Positions 16,609 to 24,842 of a stretch of 64,000 nt of DNA are shown in pieces. The stretch spans positions 1-64,000 of the forward strand of contig CAJURY010000008.1 of NCBI GenBank assembly GCA_910589155.1, in the 5' to 3' direction. Numbering within the stretch: position 1 is the stretch's first letter; the number at the start of each line of letters is the position of its first letter. This DNA comes from an uncultured Oscillospiraceae bacterium (GTDB taxonomy: Bacteria; Bacillota; Clostridia; Oscillospirales; Oscillospiraceae). The position numbers and the translations under genes are program-made. The notes under the pieces are model-generated. The model saw only the letters and a list, made by a program, of their open reading frames with translations. It did not search any database and was not told where the DNA came from.

Positions 16609-17286
16609 ATGAAAAAACGTTTCCTTTTTTGCACACTATTATGCTGTACGCTTCTTTTCCTGTCCGCCTGCCAAAAGCAGCAGACTGAACAAAACGCCCC
16701 TTTGAAAAAAGACGTCACCATGCTTATAAAATGTACTGGTTTTACAGTTCGCAATGCCGAAGGACAGACCCTTTATTTTGAGGATGGTGGGCTGAAAGGA
16801 GACATGGAAGCATCCAACTGGTATGTCTCAGAGGAATCCCCAGATCCATCCACACTATCTGTGACAGTTCCCTACAGCGACTTCTTCACCTACACCGCAG
16901 CTCAAACAGACGATATAGAAAGAAGTTTCACAGTTGCAACATCCTATTACGCCTCTGTCTACGGAACAGGCATCCTAGAAATTACTGTAAACAAAGACAA
17001 CAAAATCTGCGTTACAGGCACAAATATGCAATTAAATCTGCGCCCCGATGTTTTATCCACAGAAAACATAGAATTATCCATCCAAGGTGGCGGATCAGAT
17101 TGCGTCACCTTGACAAGCACCAAAACCGGCGCCATTGCGGAAGGACTTACAGGCACCGGGACAATTACTTCTACGCTTTATCCAGACGCAAAGACGGAAA
17201 CGACCTATTCCTTCACCGGCGAAGCGGTGGAAATCGACGTCGTTTCCCAGCCTGGCAAGATTCTCATTACGCCTATCCAAAAATAG
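16609..17286 (+). CDS. NAEG-domain lipoprotein 4
   Basis: 225 residues. Lipoprotein signal ending LFLSAC at about residue 21. NAEG domain with TVRNAEGQTLYF, LKGDMEAS, SVYGTGILEITV, CVTGTNMQLNLR and the common C-terminus EAVEIDVVSQPGKILITP. Two bases separate it from lipoprotein 3, so they are co-transcribed. It is the last member of the array, followed by a strong terminator. Function unknown. Confidence 0.8.
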   Translation: MKKRFLFCTLLCCTLLFLSACQKQQTEQNAPLKKDVTMLIKCTGFTVRNAEGQTLYFEDGGLKGDMEASNWYVSEESPDPSTLSVTVPYSDFFTYTAAQTDDIERSFTVATSYYASVYGTGILEITVNKDNKICVTGTNMQLNLRPDVLSTENIELSIQGGGSDCVTLTSTKTGAIAEGLTGTGTITSTLYPDAKTETTYSFTGEAVEIDVVSQPGKILITPIQK

Positions 17287-17312
17287 AAAACAGCCTGTCT
17301 TCCAGTTAAATT

Positions 17313-17363
17313 GTTCCCGGACAAAGCAAACAGTTTGTTTTGTCCGGGAACTTGTTTATTTTT
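17313..17363 (+). terminator. Terminator of the SLH/NAEG lipoprotein locus
   Basis: Long stem GTTCCCGGACAAA... (17313 onward) pairing with ...TTTTGTCCGGGAAC (to 17351), followed by a T-rich tail. Confidence 0.85.
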
Positions 17364-17904
17364 CATACATACGAAACAGCAGCAAACAAATCAACAAAAG
17401 AGGCGCATACCCAATTCGCCAAACCCACGCGCCATAAAGGCAAACAATCAGCAGCGCGGCTAAGGTAACAAACTTACAGCAGTTCAAAATCCGGTCTGTT
17501 TGCTCCATATTCAGCCATTGGAGCAAAATCCCCCGAAGCGCCCGGCCTCCATCCATAGGATAAATGGGCAGCATATTATAGCATCCTTGCAGTATTCCCC
17601 AAAAAGCCAGCCACGGCGCGTATTTTCCCGCCAAAAGCAAAGTAAAGCTGGCGGCGGGTCCCGCCAGAGCGCAAAGCGCCTCCTTCCCATAGGAAAGGGG
17701 CGACGTTTCCATCACCGCCCCGGATACAGTAAGGCGAACAGACAGCACCTTGCCGCCGCACCAATAAATTGCCGCCCCATGAGCCAGCTCGTGAAACGCA
17801 GCCGCCAGTAAAAATGACAAAAACACCTGCCCCGGATTTAAAAACAGTAACACGCCCCAAACCAAAAGCAGCTCCGGCTGCAAGCTAATTTTCCATTTCC
17901 CCAT
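17356..17904 (-). CDS. M50-family intramembrane metalloprotease (SpoIVFB-like)
   Basis: About 182 residues with four or more membrane segments. The zinc motif HELAH lies in AAFHELAHGAAIYW, and the second motif NMLPIYPMDGGR matches the N-x2-P-x2-P-x-DGG signature of site-2-type proteases. Short size and layout fit the SpoIVFB group, which cleaves pro-sigma-K, but generic M50 proteases look similar. Start ATG 17904 lies within the end of the upstream gene (20-base overlap), so the two are coupled. sigK at 4.4 kb supplies a possible substrate. Confidence 0.75.
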   Translation of the reverse strand: MGKWKISLQPELLLVWGVLLFLNPGQVFLSFLLAAAFHELAHGAAIYWCGGKVLSVRLTVSGAVMETSPLSYGKEALCALAGPAASFTLLLAGKYAPWLAFWGILQGCYNMLPIYPMDGGRALRGILLQWLNMEQTDRILNCCKFVTLAALLIVCLYGAWVWRIGYAPLLLICLLLFRMYEK

Positions 17905-18199
17905 CCTGCCAAAAAGCCTCCACTGCCGCGCCCAGTCCTTCCCCCTGCCGCATACGTTCTGTAAACGTCTGAAAAACCGCCTGGGTTTTTCCATCACTGT
18001 CCGCAATCAGAAAACGGCGCAGGAAAGCTGTTCCCGGCCGGCTCCAGGCTCGCATCGCCAAAAGCATGGCTAAAAGCACCACAGAAACCGCCCAGCGGCG
18101 CAATATTTTGCTTTGCCAAGGATTATCCTGTTTTGCCTGACTTCCTTCCAGAAGATTTTTGTCAATTTCGCGGCTGTATTGACTGGGATAAAACTCCAA
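17885..18199 (-). CDS. Small single-span membrane protein preceding the M50 protease
   Basis: About 104 residues. A basic/polar N-terminus, one transmembrane helix around residues 34-48 (AVSVVLLAMLLAM), then an external tail (ADSDGKTQAVFQTFTERMRQ). Its position and topology recall SpoIVFA, the SpoIVFB partner, but the LytM domain of SpoIVFA is missing. Start taken as TTG 18199, six bases after GAAGGTG; a longer TTG-initiated form to 18268 would overlap the divergent promoter. Identity as a protease partner is inferred from coupling only. Confidence 0.5.
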   Translation of the reverse strand: MEFYPSQYSREIDKNLLEGSQAKQDNPWQSKILRRWAVSVVLLAMLLAMRAWSRPGTAFLRRFLIADSDGKTQAVFQTFTERMRQGEGLGAAVEAFWQDGEMEN

Positions 18200-18261
18200 A
18201 GCAATCACCTTCTTTGTACCAATATATGACCGCTTGGAAAAATCATGCTTAAAAGAAAGCG

Positions 18262-18290
18262 TTGACAATTCGGGGATTCTCTGGTATTCT
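18262..18290 (+). promoter_or_regulatory. Sigma-A promoter of the PLP lyase gene
   Basis: TTGACA (18262-18267) and TATTCT (18285-18290), 17-bp spacer, 40 bp before the start. Confidence 0.75.
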
Positions 18291-18330
18291 GAAAGTTGTA
18301 TGAACAGGAAAAATAAAGAAGGATAGAACT

Positions 18331-19623
18331 ATGAAAGAATTATTTGAGCTTTACGAAACCATGGGCATTTCTCCAGCGGTCTACGCCTACGGAGAGCAAG
18401 CCCTTGAGAAATTAAAAGAACGTTTTGCCAAAATTGACCAGATCGCAGAATACAATCAGGCGAAAGTGCTTTCCGCTATGCAGCGGAACCGCGTATCCGC
18501 CGCCTGTTTTGCCGCAACCACCGGCTATGGCTACGATGATGTGGGTCGCGACAATCTGGAGCGGGTTTACGCGGACGTATTCCACACGGAAGCCGCGCTG
18601 GTGCGCCCCCAGATTACCTGCGGCACCCACGCGCTGACAGTTGCCCTTGCGGCGAATCTCTTGCCTGGCGACGAGCTGCTCAGTCCCGTGGGCCGCCCCT
18701 ATGACACCCTGGAAGAAGTCATTGGCATCCGGGAAAGCCCTTGCTCTTTAAAGGAGTACGGCGTCAGCTACAAGCAGGTGGATCTGCTGCCAGACGGCTC
18801 TTTTGACTACGAGGGAATTGAAAAAGCGATTACGCCAAAAACCAAGCTGGTCACCATTCAGCGCTCCAAAGGCTACGCCATGCGCCCCACCTTTTCCGTT
18901 ACACAAATTGGCGAACTGATCGCGTTCATCAAAAACATCCGCAGTGATATTATCTGCATGGTGGACAACTGCTACGGCGAATTTGTAGAAACGCAGGAGC
19001 CGTCTGATGTTGGCGCAGATATGGTGGTCGGTTCCCTCATTAAAAATCCCGGCGGCGGTCTGGCTCCCATCGGCGGCTACATCTGCGGCACAAAAGCCTG
19101 CATTTCCCGGTGCAGCTACCGGTTGTCCGCCCCCGGTCTTGGGCAGGAGGTCGGCGCAAACCTCGGTCTGATGCCCGCCTTTTATCAGGGACTGTTCCTG
19201 GCTCCCACGGTGGTAGCCGGTGCGGAAAAGGGCGCGATTTTTGCAGCAAACCTCTACGAGCCTCTAGGCTACCGCTGTATTCCCAACGCGACGGAATCCC
19301 GCCACGACATCATTCAGGCAGTGGAGCTGGGCAGCGAGGAAGCCATGATCGCCTTTTGCAAGGGCATTCAAGCCGCCGCGCCGGTGGACAGCTTCGCCAC
19401 GCCTCTGCCCTGGGATATGCCGGGCTATGAAAATAAGGTTATTATGGCGGCGGGCGCGTTTGTGCAGGGTTCTTCCATTGAACTGTCCGCAGACGGTCCC
19501 ATTCGTCCCCCCTACGCCGTATATTTTCAGGGTGGCCTAACCTGGTGCCACGCAAAATTGGGCATTTTGCTGTCGCTGCAAAAGCTCTGCGACGCCGGAC
19601 TTACGAAAGTCATCGTAAAATAA
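18331..19623 (+). CDS. PLP-dependent methionine gamma-lyase-like (aluminium resistance) family protein
   Basis: 430 residues, full length for the Met_gamma_lyase/aluminium-resistance family (fold type I PLP enzyme). The PLP-binding lysine is probably in VGSLIKNPGGGLAP, and MVDNCYGEFVE supplies the cofactor-contacting Asp. TCGTHAL and SRHDIIQAVELG are also typical. Substrate is not certain: family members act on sulfur amino acids, and the aluminium label is historical. Start ATG 18331 with AAGGA upstream. Monocistronic with its own promoter and terminator. Confidence 0.88.
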   Translation: MKELFELYETMGISPAVYAYGEQALEKLKERFAKIDQIAEYNQAKVLSAMQRNRVSAACFAATTGYGYDDVGRDNLERVYADVFHTEAALVRPQITCGTHALTVALAANLLPGDELLSPVGRPYDTLEEVIGIRESPCSLKEYGVSYKQVDLLPDGSFDYEGIEKAITPKTKLVTIQRSKGYAMRPTFSVTQIGELIAFIKNIRSDIICMVDNCYGEFVETQEPSDVGADMVVGSLIKNPGGGLAPIGGYICGTKACISRCSYRLSAPGLGQEVGANLGLMPAFYQGLFLAPTVVAGAEKGAIFAANLYEPLGYRCIPNATESRHDIIQAVELGSEEAMIAFCKGIQAAAPVDSFATPLPWDMPGYENKVIMAAGAFVQGSSIELSADGPIRPPYAVYFQGGLTWCHAKLGILLSLQKLCDAGLTKVIVK

Positions 19624-19627
19624 GCGC

Positions 19628-19663
19628 AAAAAATCAGCCGTTCAGACAAACGGCTGATTTTTT
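19628..19663 (+). terminator. Terminator of the PLP lyase gene
   Basis: AAAAAATCAGCCGTT (19628-19642) pairs with AACGGCTGATTTTTT (19649-19663). Confidence 0.9.
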
Positions 19664-19765
19664 CGTGCACACATATTATACGCTAAAGCGAGAAACAATA
19701 CCATTACAATTTTGCAATCATTTATGAACATTTTAACACTAGATAGATTTATACCATAGGAAAAC

Positions 19766-19790
19766 GCCCCGCCGGCTAAGCCGGCGGGGC
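19766..19790 (-). terminator. Terminator of folT
   Basis: 11-bp GC stem GCCCCGCCGGC / GCCGGCGGGGC with a 3-base loop, followed on the minus strand by GTTTTCC; lies 34 bp beyond the folT stop. Confidence 0.8.
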
Positions 19791-19823
19791 TGTGTCGCGG
19801 AGGGGAAGCCGCGAATCATTCAA

Positions 19824-20843
19824 TTAATTACCTTTGGATTTTAGTGAGATCGACGCCATATCGCCCATATCGTCTTTGACAAGCACAACGCTGCCGCTTG
19901 TCCCTTCGGTCATGGTCTCATCTTTTTGCGCCTTGGAATTGGTGTAGCTGGCGGCTGCCTCCAAATCTGTTTCTTCCGTCACCTGATACACCTTAAATTC
20001 GATGGTGGTGTCGCCAAAGAGCTTCTTGTACACCTTGTTCAAAATTACAACTTCATCCTCTGCCAGCGCGCCCTGCTCCTGCCCATAGGCCGTGATGCTT
20101 CGATTCAGCGCAGCGCGCTTTTCATTGGACAAAGAAGAAACATGATTCGCGGTGTTAAAGTACAGGCAGACCGTAGCGATACCCACTACAACCAAAGACG
20201 CAAGCAGCGCAATCTGCTTCTTTTTAAAGCGCAGGTTTTCACCTTTGTCATACACAAGCTTCAGTCGGTAGGCAATGGGCACCATGGCGCTGAGGAAAAG
20301 CGTCAGCAAAATAGATTCCACCGGGAACATGGCAAGATTTTTGATAATACGGGGCATATCAAAAATGACATAGGATTTGCCCATAGTCACGGCGTAATAC
20401 CACAGCATCAGCGGACCACTGAGCAAAATGTTTACGCCAAAGTCAATGGCGAATCGGGAAATAATTACGCGGGTAGTGGAAACCTTCGCCCGGTAAAATA
20501 GCATGGCAAAAATCACGGAACCGGCAATTTCTGTCAGCATAAGTGGGATAAAGTAGACGCCCTCAGGCCGGATCAGATACCCCAATACGTCCGTAACGCC
20601 TGCGGCAAGAGCCGCCACAACAGGACCGAAAACCATCGCGCCAAAGGCGTTGACAAAAAACGCAGTGTTGATTTTCAGATCCATGGCAATGGGAATCGCC
20701 ACCTGCTTCATCAGCACGCGCAGCGCAATCATCAGCGCGGCGAAAATCAGAATCCGAAGATCCTTCAGTTCCGCTACTGCGTCGCGCCAATATGCCTTGG
20801 AAAACGGATGCGGATATAATGTGGTTGATTTGTTTTTGGACAT
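19824..20843 (-). CDS. folT: Folate-family ECF transporter S component with unusual C-terminal extension
   Basis: 339 residues. The first 230 form a six-helix S component (LRILIFAALMIALRVLMKQV, FFVNAFGAMVFGP, TDVLGYLIRPEG) like FolT, which captures folate and docks to a shared EcfA/A'/T module not encoded here. FolT proteins are usually 170-200 residues; this one adds a further membrane helix (ALLASLVVVGIATVCLYF) and about 95 extracytoplasmic residues of unknown role. Start ATG 20843 after GGAGG; longer frames run into the riboswitch. Substrate assignment rests mainly on the THF riboswitch in its leader. Confidence 0.82.
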   Translation of the reverse strand: MSKNKSTTLYPHPFSKAYWRDAVAELKDLRILIFAALMIALRVLMKQVAIPIAMDLKINTAFFVNAFGAMVFGPVVAALAAGVTDVLGYLIRPEGVYFIPLMLTEIAGSVIFAMLFYRAKVSTTRVIISRFAIDFGVNILLSGPLMLWYYAVTMGKSYVIFDMPRIIKNLAMFPVESILLTLFLSAMVPIAYRLKLVYDKGENLRFKKKQIALLASLVVVGIATVCLYFNTANHVSSLSNEKRAALNRSITAYGQEQGALAEDEVVILNKVYKKLFGDTTIEFKVYQVTEETDLEAAASYTNSKAQKDETMTEGTSGSVVLVKDDMGDMASISLKSKGN

Positions 20844-20849
20844 AAAAAT

Positions 20850-20886
20850 ACCTCCTTTTTGTACGTCGTCGCTACATAAAGGAGGT
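20850..20886 (-). promoter_or_regulatory. Ribosome-site-sequestering hairpin of folT
   Basis: ACCTCCTTT (20850-20858) and AAAGGAGGT (20878-20886) form a perfect 9-bp stem in the folT leader; the downstream arm in the mRNA is the AAAGGAGGT ribosome site itself. It looks like the expression platform of the adjacent riboswitch, acting on translation. Confidence 0.7.
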
Positions 20887-20914
20887 TTTATTTTTGATCC
20901 ACCGATATGTAACA

Positions 20915-21008
20915 GCGGGTGCGGACGCTCAATCGTGGAAAAATCCTTCGTCTGCCAGACAACTCCCCATTTTGGCAGCACTTTACGCAGAGCATCCTAC
21001 TCTGTCCA
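20915..21008 (-). promoter_or_regulatory. Tetrahydrofolate (THF) riboswitch
   Basis: In the minus-strand leader the order GAGTAGGATG, GCGTAAAGTG, AATGGGGAGTTGTC, GACGAAGG, then CACGATTGAGCGTCCGC follows the THF riboswitch consensus as I remember it. It sits between a promoter and a folate-transporter-like gene, the known context for this class. Confidence 0.82.
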
Positions 21009-21013
21009 GCCAT

Positions 21014-21042
21014 ATCATACAGGAAAATGAACGATTTGTAAA
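21014..21042 (-). promoter_or_regulatory. Promoter of the folT riboswitch leader
   Basis: TTTACA (21037-21042) and TATGAT (21014-21019), minus strand, 17-bp spacer; transcription would begin right at the riboswitch. Confidence 0.75.
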
Positions 21043-21088
21043 TAGGCAAATTTCAAAAAATCCCATTTTTTTCAAGGCGGTATGTACT

Positions 21089-21116
21089 GATTCCCCGGCC
21101 AACAGGCCGGGGAATC
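21089..21116 (-). terminator. Terminator-like hairpin after tyrS
   Basis: Perfect 12-bp stem GATTCCCCGGCC / GGCCGGGGAATC with a 4-base loop directly after the tyrS stop; no strong U-run. Confidence 0.6.
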
Positions 21117-21119
21117 TCA

Positions 21120-22346
21120 TCAGCTTTCCAGAATTACCTTATGGAATACCTTTTTGCCCTTGCGTACTTTCACGCCTTCTTGCAGCATTTCCTTCGTTAC
21201 AGCAAAATCAATGCCCGGTACTTTCTCGCCGTTGACAAACACGCCGCCCTGCTGCACCAGCCGCCGGGCTTCGCTCTTGGTGGCGCAGAGCTTGCAGGCA
21301 ACCATTAAATCCATAATGGCAATTTTGTCCTCTGTAAGCTGCGCCTCGGAAAGCGCGGTTGTGGGCATATTCGCGTCGTCCGCGCCGTCGGCAAACAGCG
21401 CTCTCGCGGCAGTCCGCGCCTTTTCCGCTTCCTCCTCGCCGTGCACCAGCTTTGTCAGCTCATAGGCAAGGATGTCCTTGGCCTCGTTGAGCTGAGCGTC
21501 CTTCCAGGAATCCATAGCATCGATCTGCTCCAGAGGCAGGAACGTCAGCATCCGAATGCACTTCAAAACGTCCTCATCCGCCACATTGCGCCAGTACTGA
21601 TAAAATTCAAAAGGCGTTGTTTTATTGGGGTCCAGCCACACGGCGCCCTTGGCCGTCTTGCCCATTTTTTTGCCCTCGGAATTGAGGAGCAAGGTAATGG
21701 TCATCGCGTGAGCGTCTTTGCCAAGCTTCCGGCGAATCAGCTCCGTACCGCCCAGCATATTGCTCCACTGGTCGTTGCCGCCGAACTGCATATTGCAGCC
21801 ATAGTGCTGGTACAGATGGTAAAAATCGTAGGACTGCATAATCATGTAGTTGAACTCCAAGAAGCTCAGTCCCTTTTCCATGCGCTGCTTGTAGCACTCC
21901 GCCCGGAGCATATTGTTTACAGAGAAGCACGCGCCCACTTCCCGCAAAACCTCCACATAGTTGAGATCCAGCAGCCAGTCCGCGTTATTAACCATCTGCG
22001 CCTTGTCGGGTCCAAACTCGATAAACCGCTCCATCTGCTTTTTGAAGCAATCGCAGTTGTGCTGGATGGTCTCTTTCGTCATCATGGAGCGCATATCCGT
22101 TCGGCCGGAAGGGTCGCCAATCATGGCGGTGCCGCCGCCAATGAGGGCGATGGGTCTGTTACCGGCCATTTGCAGCCGCTTCATCAGGCAAAGCGCCATA
22201 AAATGACCCACATGGAGAGAGTCCGCCGTGGGGTCAAATCCAATGTAAAAGGTGGCTTTGCCATTGTCAATCATTTCCCGAATTTCTTCTTCGTTGGTTA
22301 CCTGGGCGATTAAGCCTCTGGCAACCAGCTCGTCGTATACTTTCAT
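21120..22346 (-). CDS. tyrS: Tyrosyl-tRNA synthetase
   Basis: 408 residues, class I synthetase charging tRNA-Tyr. The HIGH-like motif is HVGH in [11 protein letters not shown], the KMSKS-like motif is KKMGKT, and GGNDQWSNM and QSYDFYHLY line the tyrosine pocket. A C-terminal S4 RNA-binding domain covers about 345-405 ([20 protein letters not shown]). Start ATG 22346 after AAAGGAT; an upstream in-frame extension lies in the methyltransferase gene. Second gene of a T-box operon whose candidate specifier codon is UAC (Tyr), which agrees with this identity. Confidence 0.96.
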   Translation of the reverse strand: MKVYDELVARGLIAQVTNEEEIREMIDNGKATFYIGFDPTADSLHVGHFMALCLMKRLQMAGNRPIALIGGGTAMIGDPSGRTDMRSMMTKETIQHNCDCFKKQMERFIEFGPDKAQMVNNADWLLDLNYVEVLREVGACFSVNNMLRAECYKQRMEKGLSFLEFNYMIMQSYDFYHLYQHYGCNMQFGGNDQWSNMLGGTELIRRKLGKDAHAMTITLLLNSEGKKMGKTAKGAVWLDPNKTTPFEFYQYWRNVADEDVLKCIRMLTFLPLEQIDAMDSWKDAQLNEAKDILAYELTKLVHGEEEAEKARTAARALFADGADDANMPTTALSEAQLTEDKIAIMDLMVACKLCATKSEARRLVQQGGVFVNGEKVPGIDFAVTKEMLQEGVKVRKGKKVFHKVILES

Positions 22347-22351
22347 CTTGT

Positions 22352-23110
22352 TTATCCTTTCTTTTGCGCCAGCACGCAGTACCAGTCGGCATTTTCCGCC
22401 GCAACGCCGGTAAGCTGCGCCGGGTGGCACATTATTTTCAAATTCACATAGCCCATTTTTTCCAGTTTGTCCAACAAAAGACTGCGCCGGATGGGAAAAT
22501 AGGTTTCCTCAAACTTTTCCTTCTGGAAAATTCTGCCGTCCCGCTCAAAGGTGTACAGCAAGTGAAAAGTCATGGAGCCGTCCGGATTGTAATCCCAGAC
22601 CTGCATGAGATTCAGCCGCGCGTCCTCCAGAAACTGCGGGTTATATAAATAAAATCGGTTCCGTTCCTTTAAAATTTTGTCCCAGTTTCGCATATCGTAG
22701 TACAAATAGCCGCCGGGCTTTACCAGCTTGTCCATCTGCTCCAGAGCCAGCAATACATCCCTATTTTCCACATGAGGAAGAGAATTCCCTGTGCTTGCCA
22801 CGCAGTCAAACTGGCAGTCAAAGGCTTCGGAAAGCCGCCGGAAATCGCTTTGCCGCAGCTCCACCGAAAGGCCCCGGTTTTTCGCTTTTTTGTCGCAGGC
22901 CTCCAGCATTTCGCTGCTTAAATCAGAGCCAAAAACCTGCACGCCCAGTTCGCAAAGGGGCAGCGTTAAATTCCCGCTGCCGATGCTGCAATCCAGCAGG
23001 GTGTCGAATTTTGCCAGCTCTTGCAGCGTTTGCCAATGGGTTTTGACAGCCTGATAGCGTTCTTCTGTCTCCAGCAAATCATAAATATCCGTTCTCTTAT
23101 AAAGTTCCAT
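22352..23110 (-). CDS. Class I SAM-dependent methyltransferase
   Basis: 252 residues. The SAM-binding motif I is [15 protein letters not shown], the acidic post-I residue is in [11 protein letters not shown], and motif II/III are [14 protein letters not shown] and [11 protein letters not shown]. The target (small molecule, RNA or protein) cannot be told from sequence. Start ATG 23110 after GGAGGTG, directly downstream of the T-box terminator. It ends five bases before tyrS, so tyrosine starvation should induce both genes. A link to tyrosine or tRNA is suggested only by this context. Confidence 0.8.
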   Translation of the reverse strand: MELYKRTDIYDLLETEERYQAVKTHWQTLQELAKFDTLLDCSIGSGNLTLPLCELGVQVFGSDLSSEMLEACDKKAKNRGLSVELRQSDFRRLSEAFDCQFDCVASTGNSLPHVENRDVLLALEQMDKLVKPGGYLYYDMRNWDKILKERNRFYLYNPQFLEDARLNLMQVWDYNPDGSMTFHLLYTFERDGRIFQKEKFEETYFPIRRSLLLDKLEKMGYVNLKIMCHPAQLTGVAAENADWYCVLAQKKG

Positions 23111-23124
23111 TTTACACCTCCATG

Positions 23125-23385
23125 CAAAACGCCCTCTGTCCCATAAGGGACAGAGGGCGAACAAACGCGGTACCACCTCTGGCTCGGCCAAGCCTCACAG
23201 CCTGACCCTCACGGCGTCAGATAACGCCTTCAGCGATATTGGGCTGATCCCATCTCGCCCTACTGCGTTTTTCAGGCAAGCCGCTCCGGGAGGTATTTCG
23301 GCGCGCTCCCTTACCCCCTTGCACCAACCGGCGGCTCTCTGAAAGGCAAGCTACGCTTACTTCATCCCATCTTTGCGTTTACGTT
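23125..23385 (-). promoter_or_regulatory. Tyr-type T-box leader
   Basis: On the minus strand: stem I elements AGAGAG and GGTTGGTGCAAG, a candidate specifier GAAA-TAC-CTCC (TAC, Tyr; 23293-23295), the T-box AGGTGGTACCGCG (about 23166-23178), and a strong terminator (stem CGCCCTCTGTCCC, 23130-23159, then TTTT). Uncharged tRNA-Tyr should stabilise the antiterminator and allow transcription of the methyltransferase-tyrS operon. Confidence 0.92.
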
Positions 23386-23389
23386 TGTT

Positions 23390-23418
23390 ATCTTAGCAAA
23401 AATATTTTCAAATGTCAA
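23390..23418 (-). promoter_or_regulatory. Promoter of the T-box operon
   Basis: TTGACA (23413-23418) and TAAGAT (23390-23395), minus strand, 17-bp spacer. Confidence 0.8.
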
Positions 23419-24842
23419 GGAATTTCTAAAATCCCGCAGGCAAACCCAAGTTCAGAAAAACGGTGCATCGCCGCCCGCTGCAAAGAAGTTTCCTGGGGAT
23501 AAACGCCGTCTCCGCCGTAAATCCGTTCCACCGCCTGCTTGGAATCCGCTGCCGAGCCAATGATTCGAAAGCGGCTGGCAAACTGCAAAATCCGGCTGCT
23601 TTCCGGCAGCAGCTTTTGCAGCCCCGGATACAAAAGCCAGGAATAACAGAGAAAATACCGTGCGTTATGCCCCGGGAAATACGCAGGGAAGAAGGTTTTC
23701 GCCGCGGCAAAGGATGCGGACACCGCTTCCGGGGACAAATCCGCGCCTTTGGGAATGTGCACGTTGAGAACTGGGGTTCCCGGCGGCAGCTTTTTCTTGA
23801 TACTGGACAAAAAGGTCATATAGTCCTCTCCGCAGCCCTCTTTGTCCAGATAAACCATGGAAAAAAGCTGAAACTGCAAGGCGCCAAGGCGGAAGATACA
23901 GGCGTTTTCCCAATGCCGAAACCAGATCACGTCTTCTCTGGAAAGCCCCAGCGCGCCGTTTTTCTCTCGATACAGACCTTTGCGCAGAGAAATATCCAAC
24001 AATGTGTCCAGCACAATTTCCCGGCTGACGCCCAGTTTCTCATACCTACGGCTAACATCAGTCAAACGGCGGCACCAAACAATCAGCCGCTCCAGCGGCG
24101 GCAACTCGCAGATGGGAAAATCCGGCGCTTCTCCGTGGTAGGCATTTTTCGCGGCTTCCTCGAAAAATTGCGGTTTTTGGTCGTAAGCATTTAAAACAGC
24201 CTCGGTATCCTCTGGTGAAAAACGCAAGTCCTTCAGATTTTCGGTAAGCAGATACCGCGCAAAAGCCGCCGGATCCAGCCGCAGGGTCAAACCGTCATAC
24301 CTTGCGTTCCGAATCTCGCGAATCCCCGCTTTCCGGCAGCAAACGGTAAAGCCCAGACGCTTTGCCGCTTTCAGCATTCGCTCATTTCCCGACCAGGTCT
24401 GCACATATAGTTCCTGCTCGCCGCACTTCTGGAAATACAAAATCCAAGCGGCAAGGGCTTGCTTTCCAAGCCCCTTGCCCCAGAAGCCACTTTCGCAAAT
24501 GTCTAAGCCCAGGGTACGAAATTTTTTCTTTTCCGGGGTAATATCCTTTCTGGGTAGCCAATTGCAAGATTCGTCAATGTAATACGCGGCAACAGAGCCA
24601 ATATGTACGCCGCTTTCCGTGCATAGTTCCATGGAAGTACGGATTTCCGGCTTCTCCTTAGCCAAAAAAGCCAATCGCTCTTTTTTGCAGGCTTCCGCGT
24701 CAAAATTTTTGACTTCTTCCTCCAATTCCCAGGGGGCGTCCCAACGCGTCCACGCGGTTTCTTCCGTGTACCACCGAATCTCATCGGCAATGTCGCTTTC
24801 TGTCATGTCTCGCAGGACAATATCACGGTATTTAATCTCCAT
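23415..24842 (-). CDS. GNAT acetyltransferase fused to a DUF5596-like domain
   Basis: 475 residues. Residues 1-180 form a GNAT fold; the acetyl-CoA loop reads ESGFWGKGLGKQAL and the C-terminal GNAT part AAKRLGFTVCCRKAG. The rest (about 190-475) resembles the DUF5596 acyltransferase-associated domain (FARYLLTENLKDLRF, LPPLERLIVWCRRL). Substrate unknown. ATG 24842 overlaps the end of the upstream tandem-GNAT gene by 11 bases, so the two are translationally coupled and share the same leader control. Confidence 0.75.
   Translation of the reverse strand: MEIKYRDIVLRDMTESDIADEIRWYTEETAWTRWDAPWELEEEVKNFDAEACKKERLAFLAKEKPEIRTSMELCTESGVHIGSVAAYYIDESCNWLPRKDITPEKKKFRTLGLDICESGFWGKGLGKQALAAWILYFQKCGEQELYVQTWSGNERMLKAAKRLGFTVCCRKAGIREIRNARYDGLTLRLDPAAFARYLLTENLKDLRFSPEDTEAVLNAYDQKPQFFEEAAKNAYHGEAPDFPICELPPLERLIVWCRRLTDVSRRYEKLGVSREIVLDTLLDISLRKGLYREKNGALGLSREDVIWFRHWENACIFRLGALQFQLFSMVYLDKEGCGEDYMTFLSSIKKKLPPGTPVLNVHIPKGADLSPEAVSASFAAAKTFFPAYFPGHNARYFLCYSWLLYPGLQKLLPESSRILQFASRFRIIGSAADSKQAVERIYGGDGVYPQETSLQRAAMHRFSELGFACGILEIP

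Noticed and set aside
20844..20981. N-terminal extension of folT
   Set aside because: It would translate the riboswitch; ATG 20843 has a proper ribosome site.
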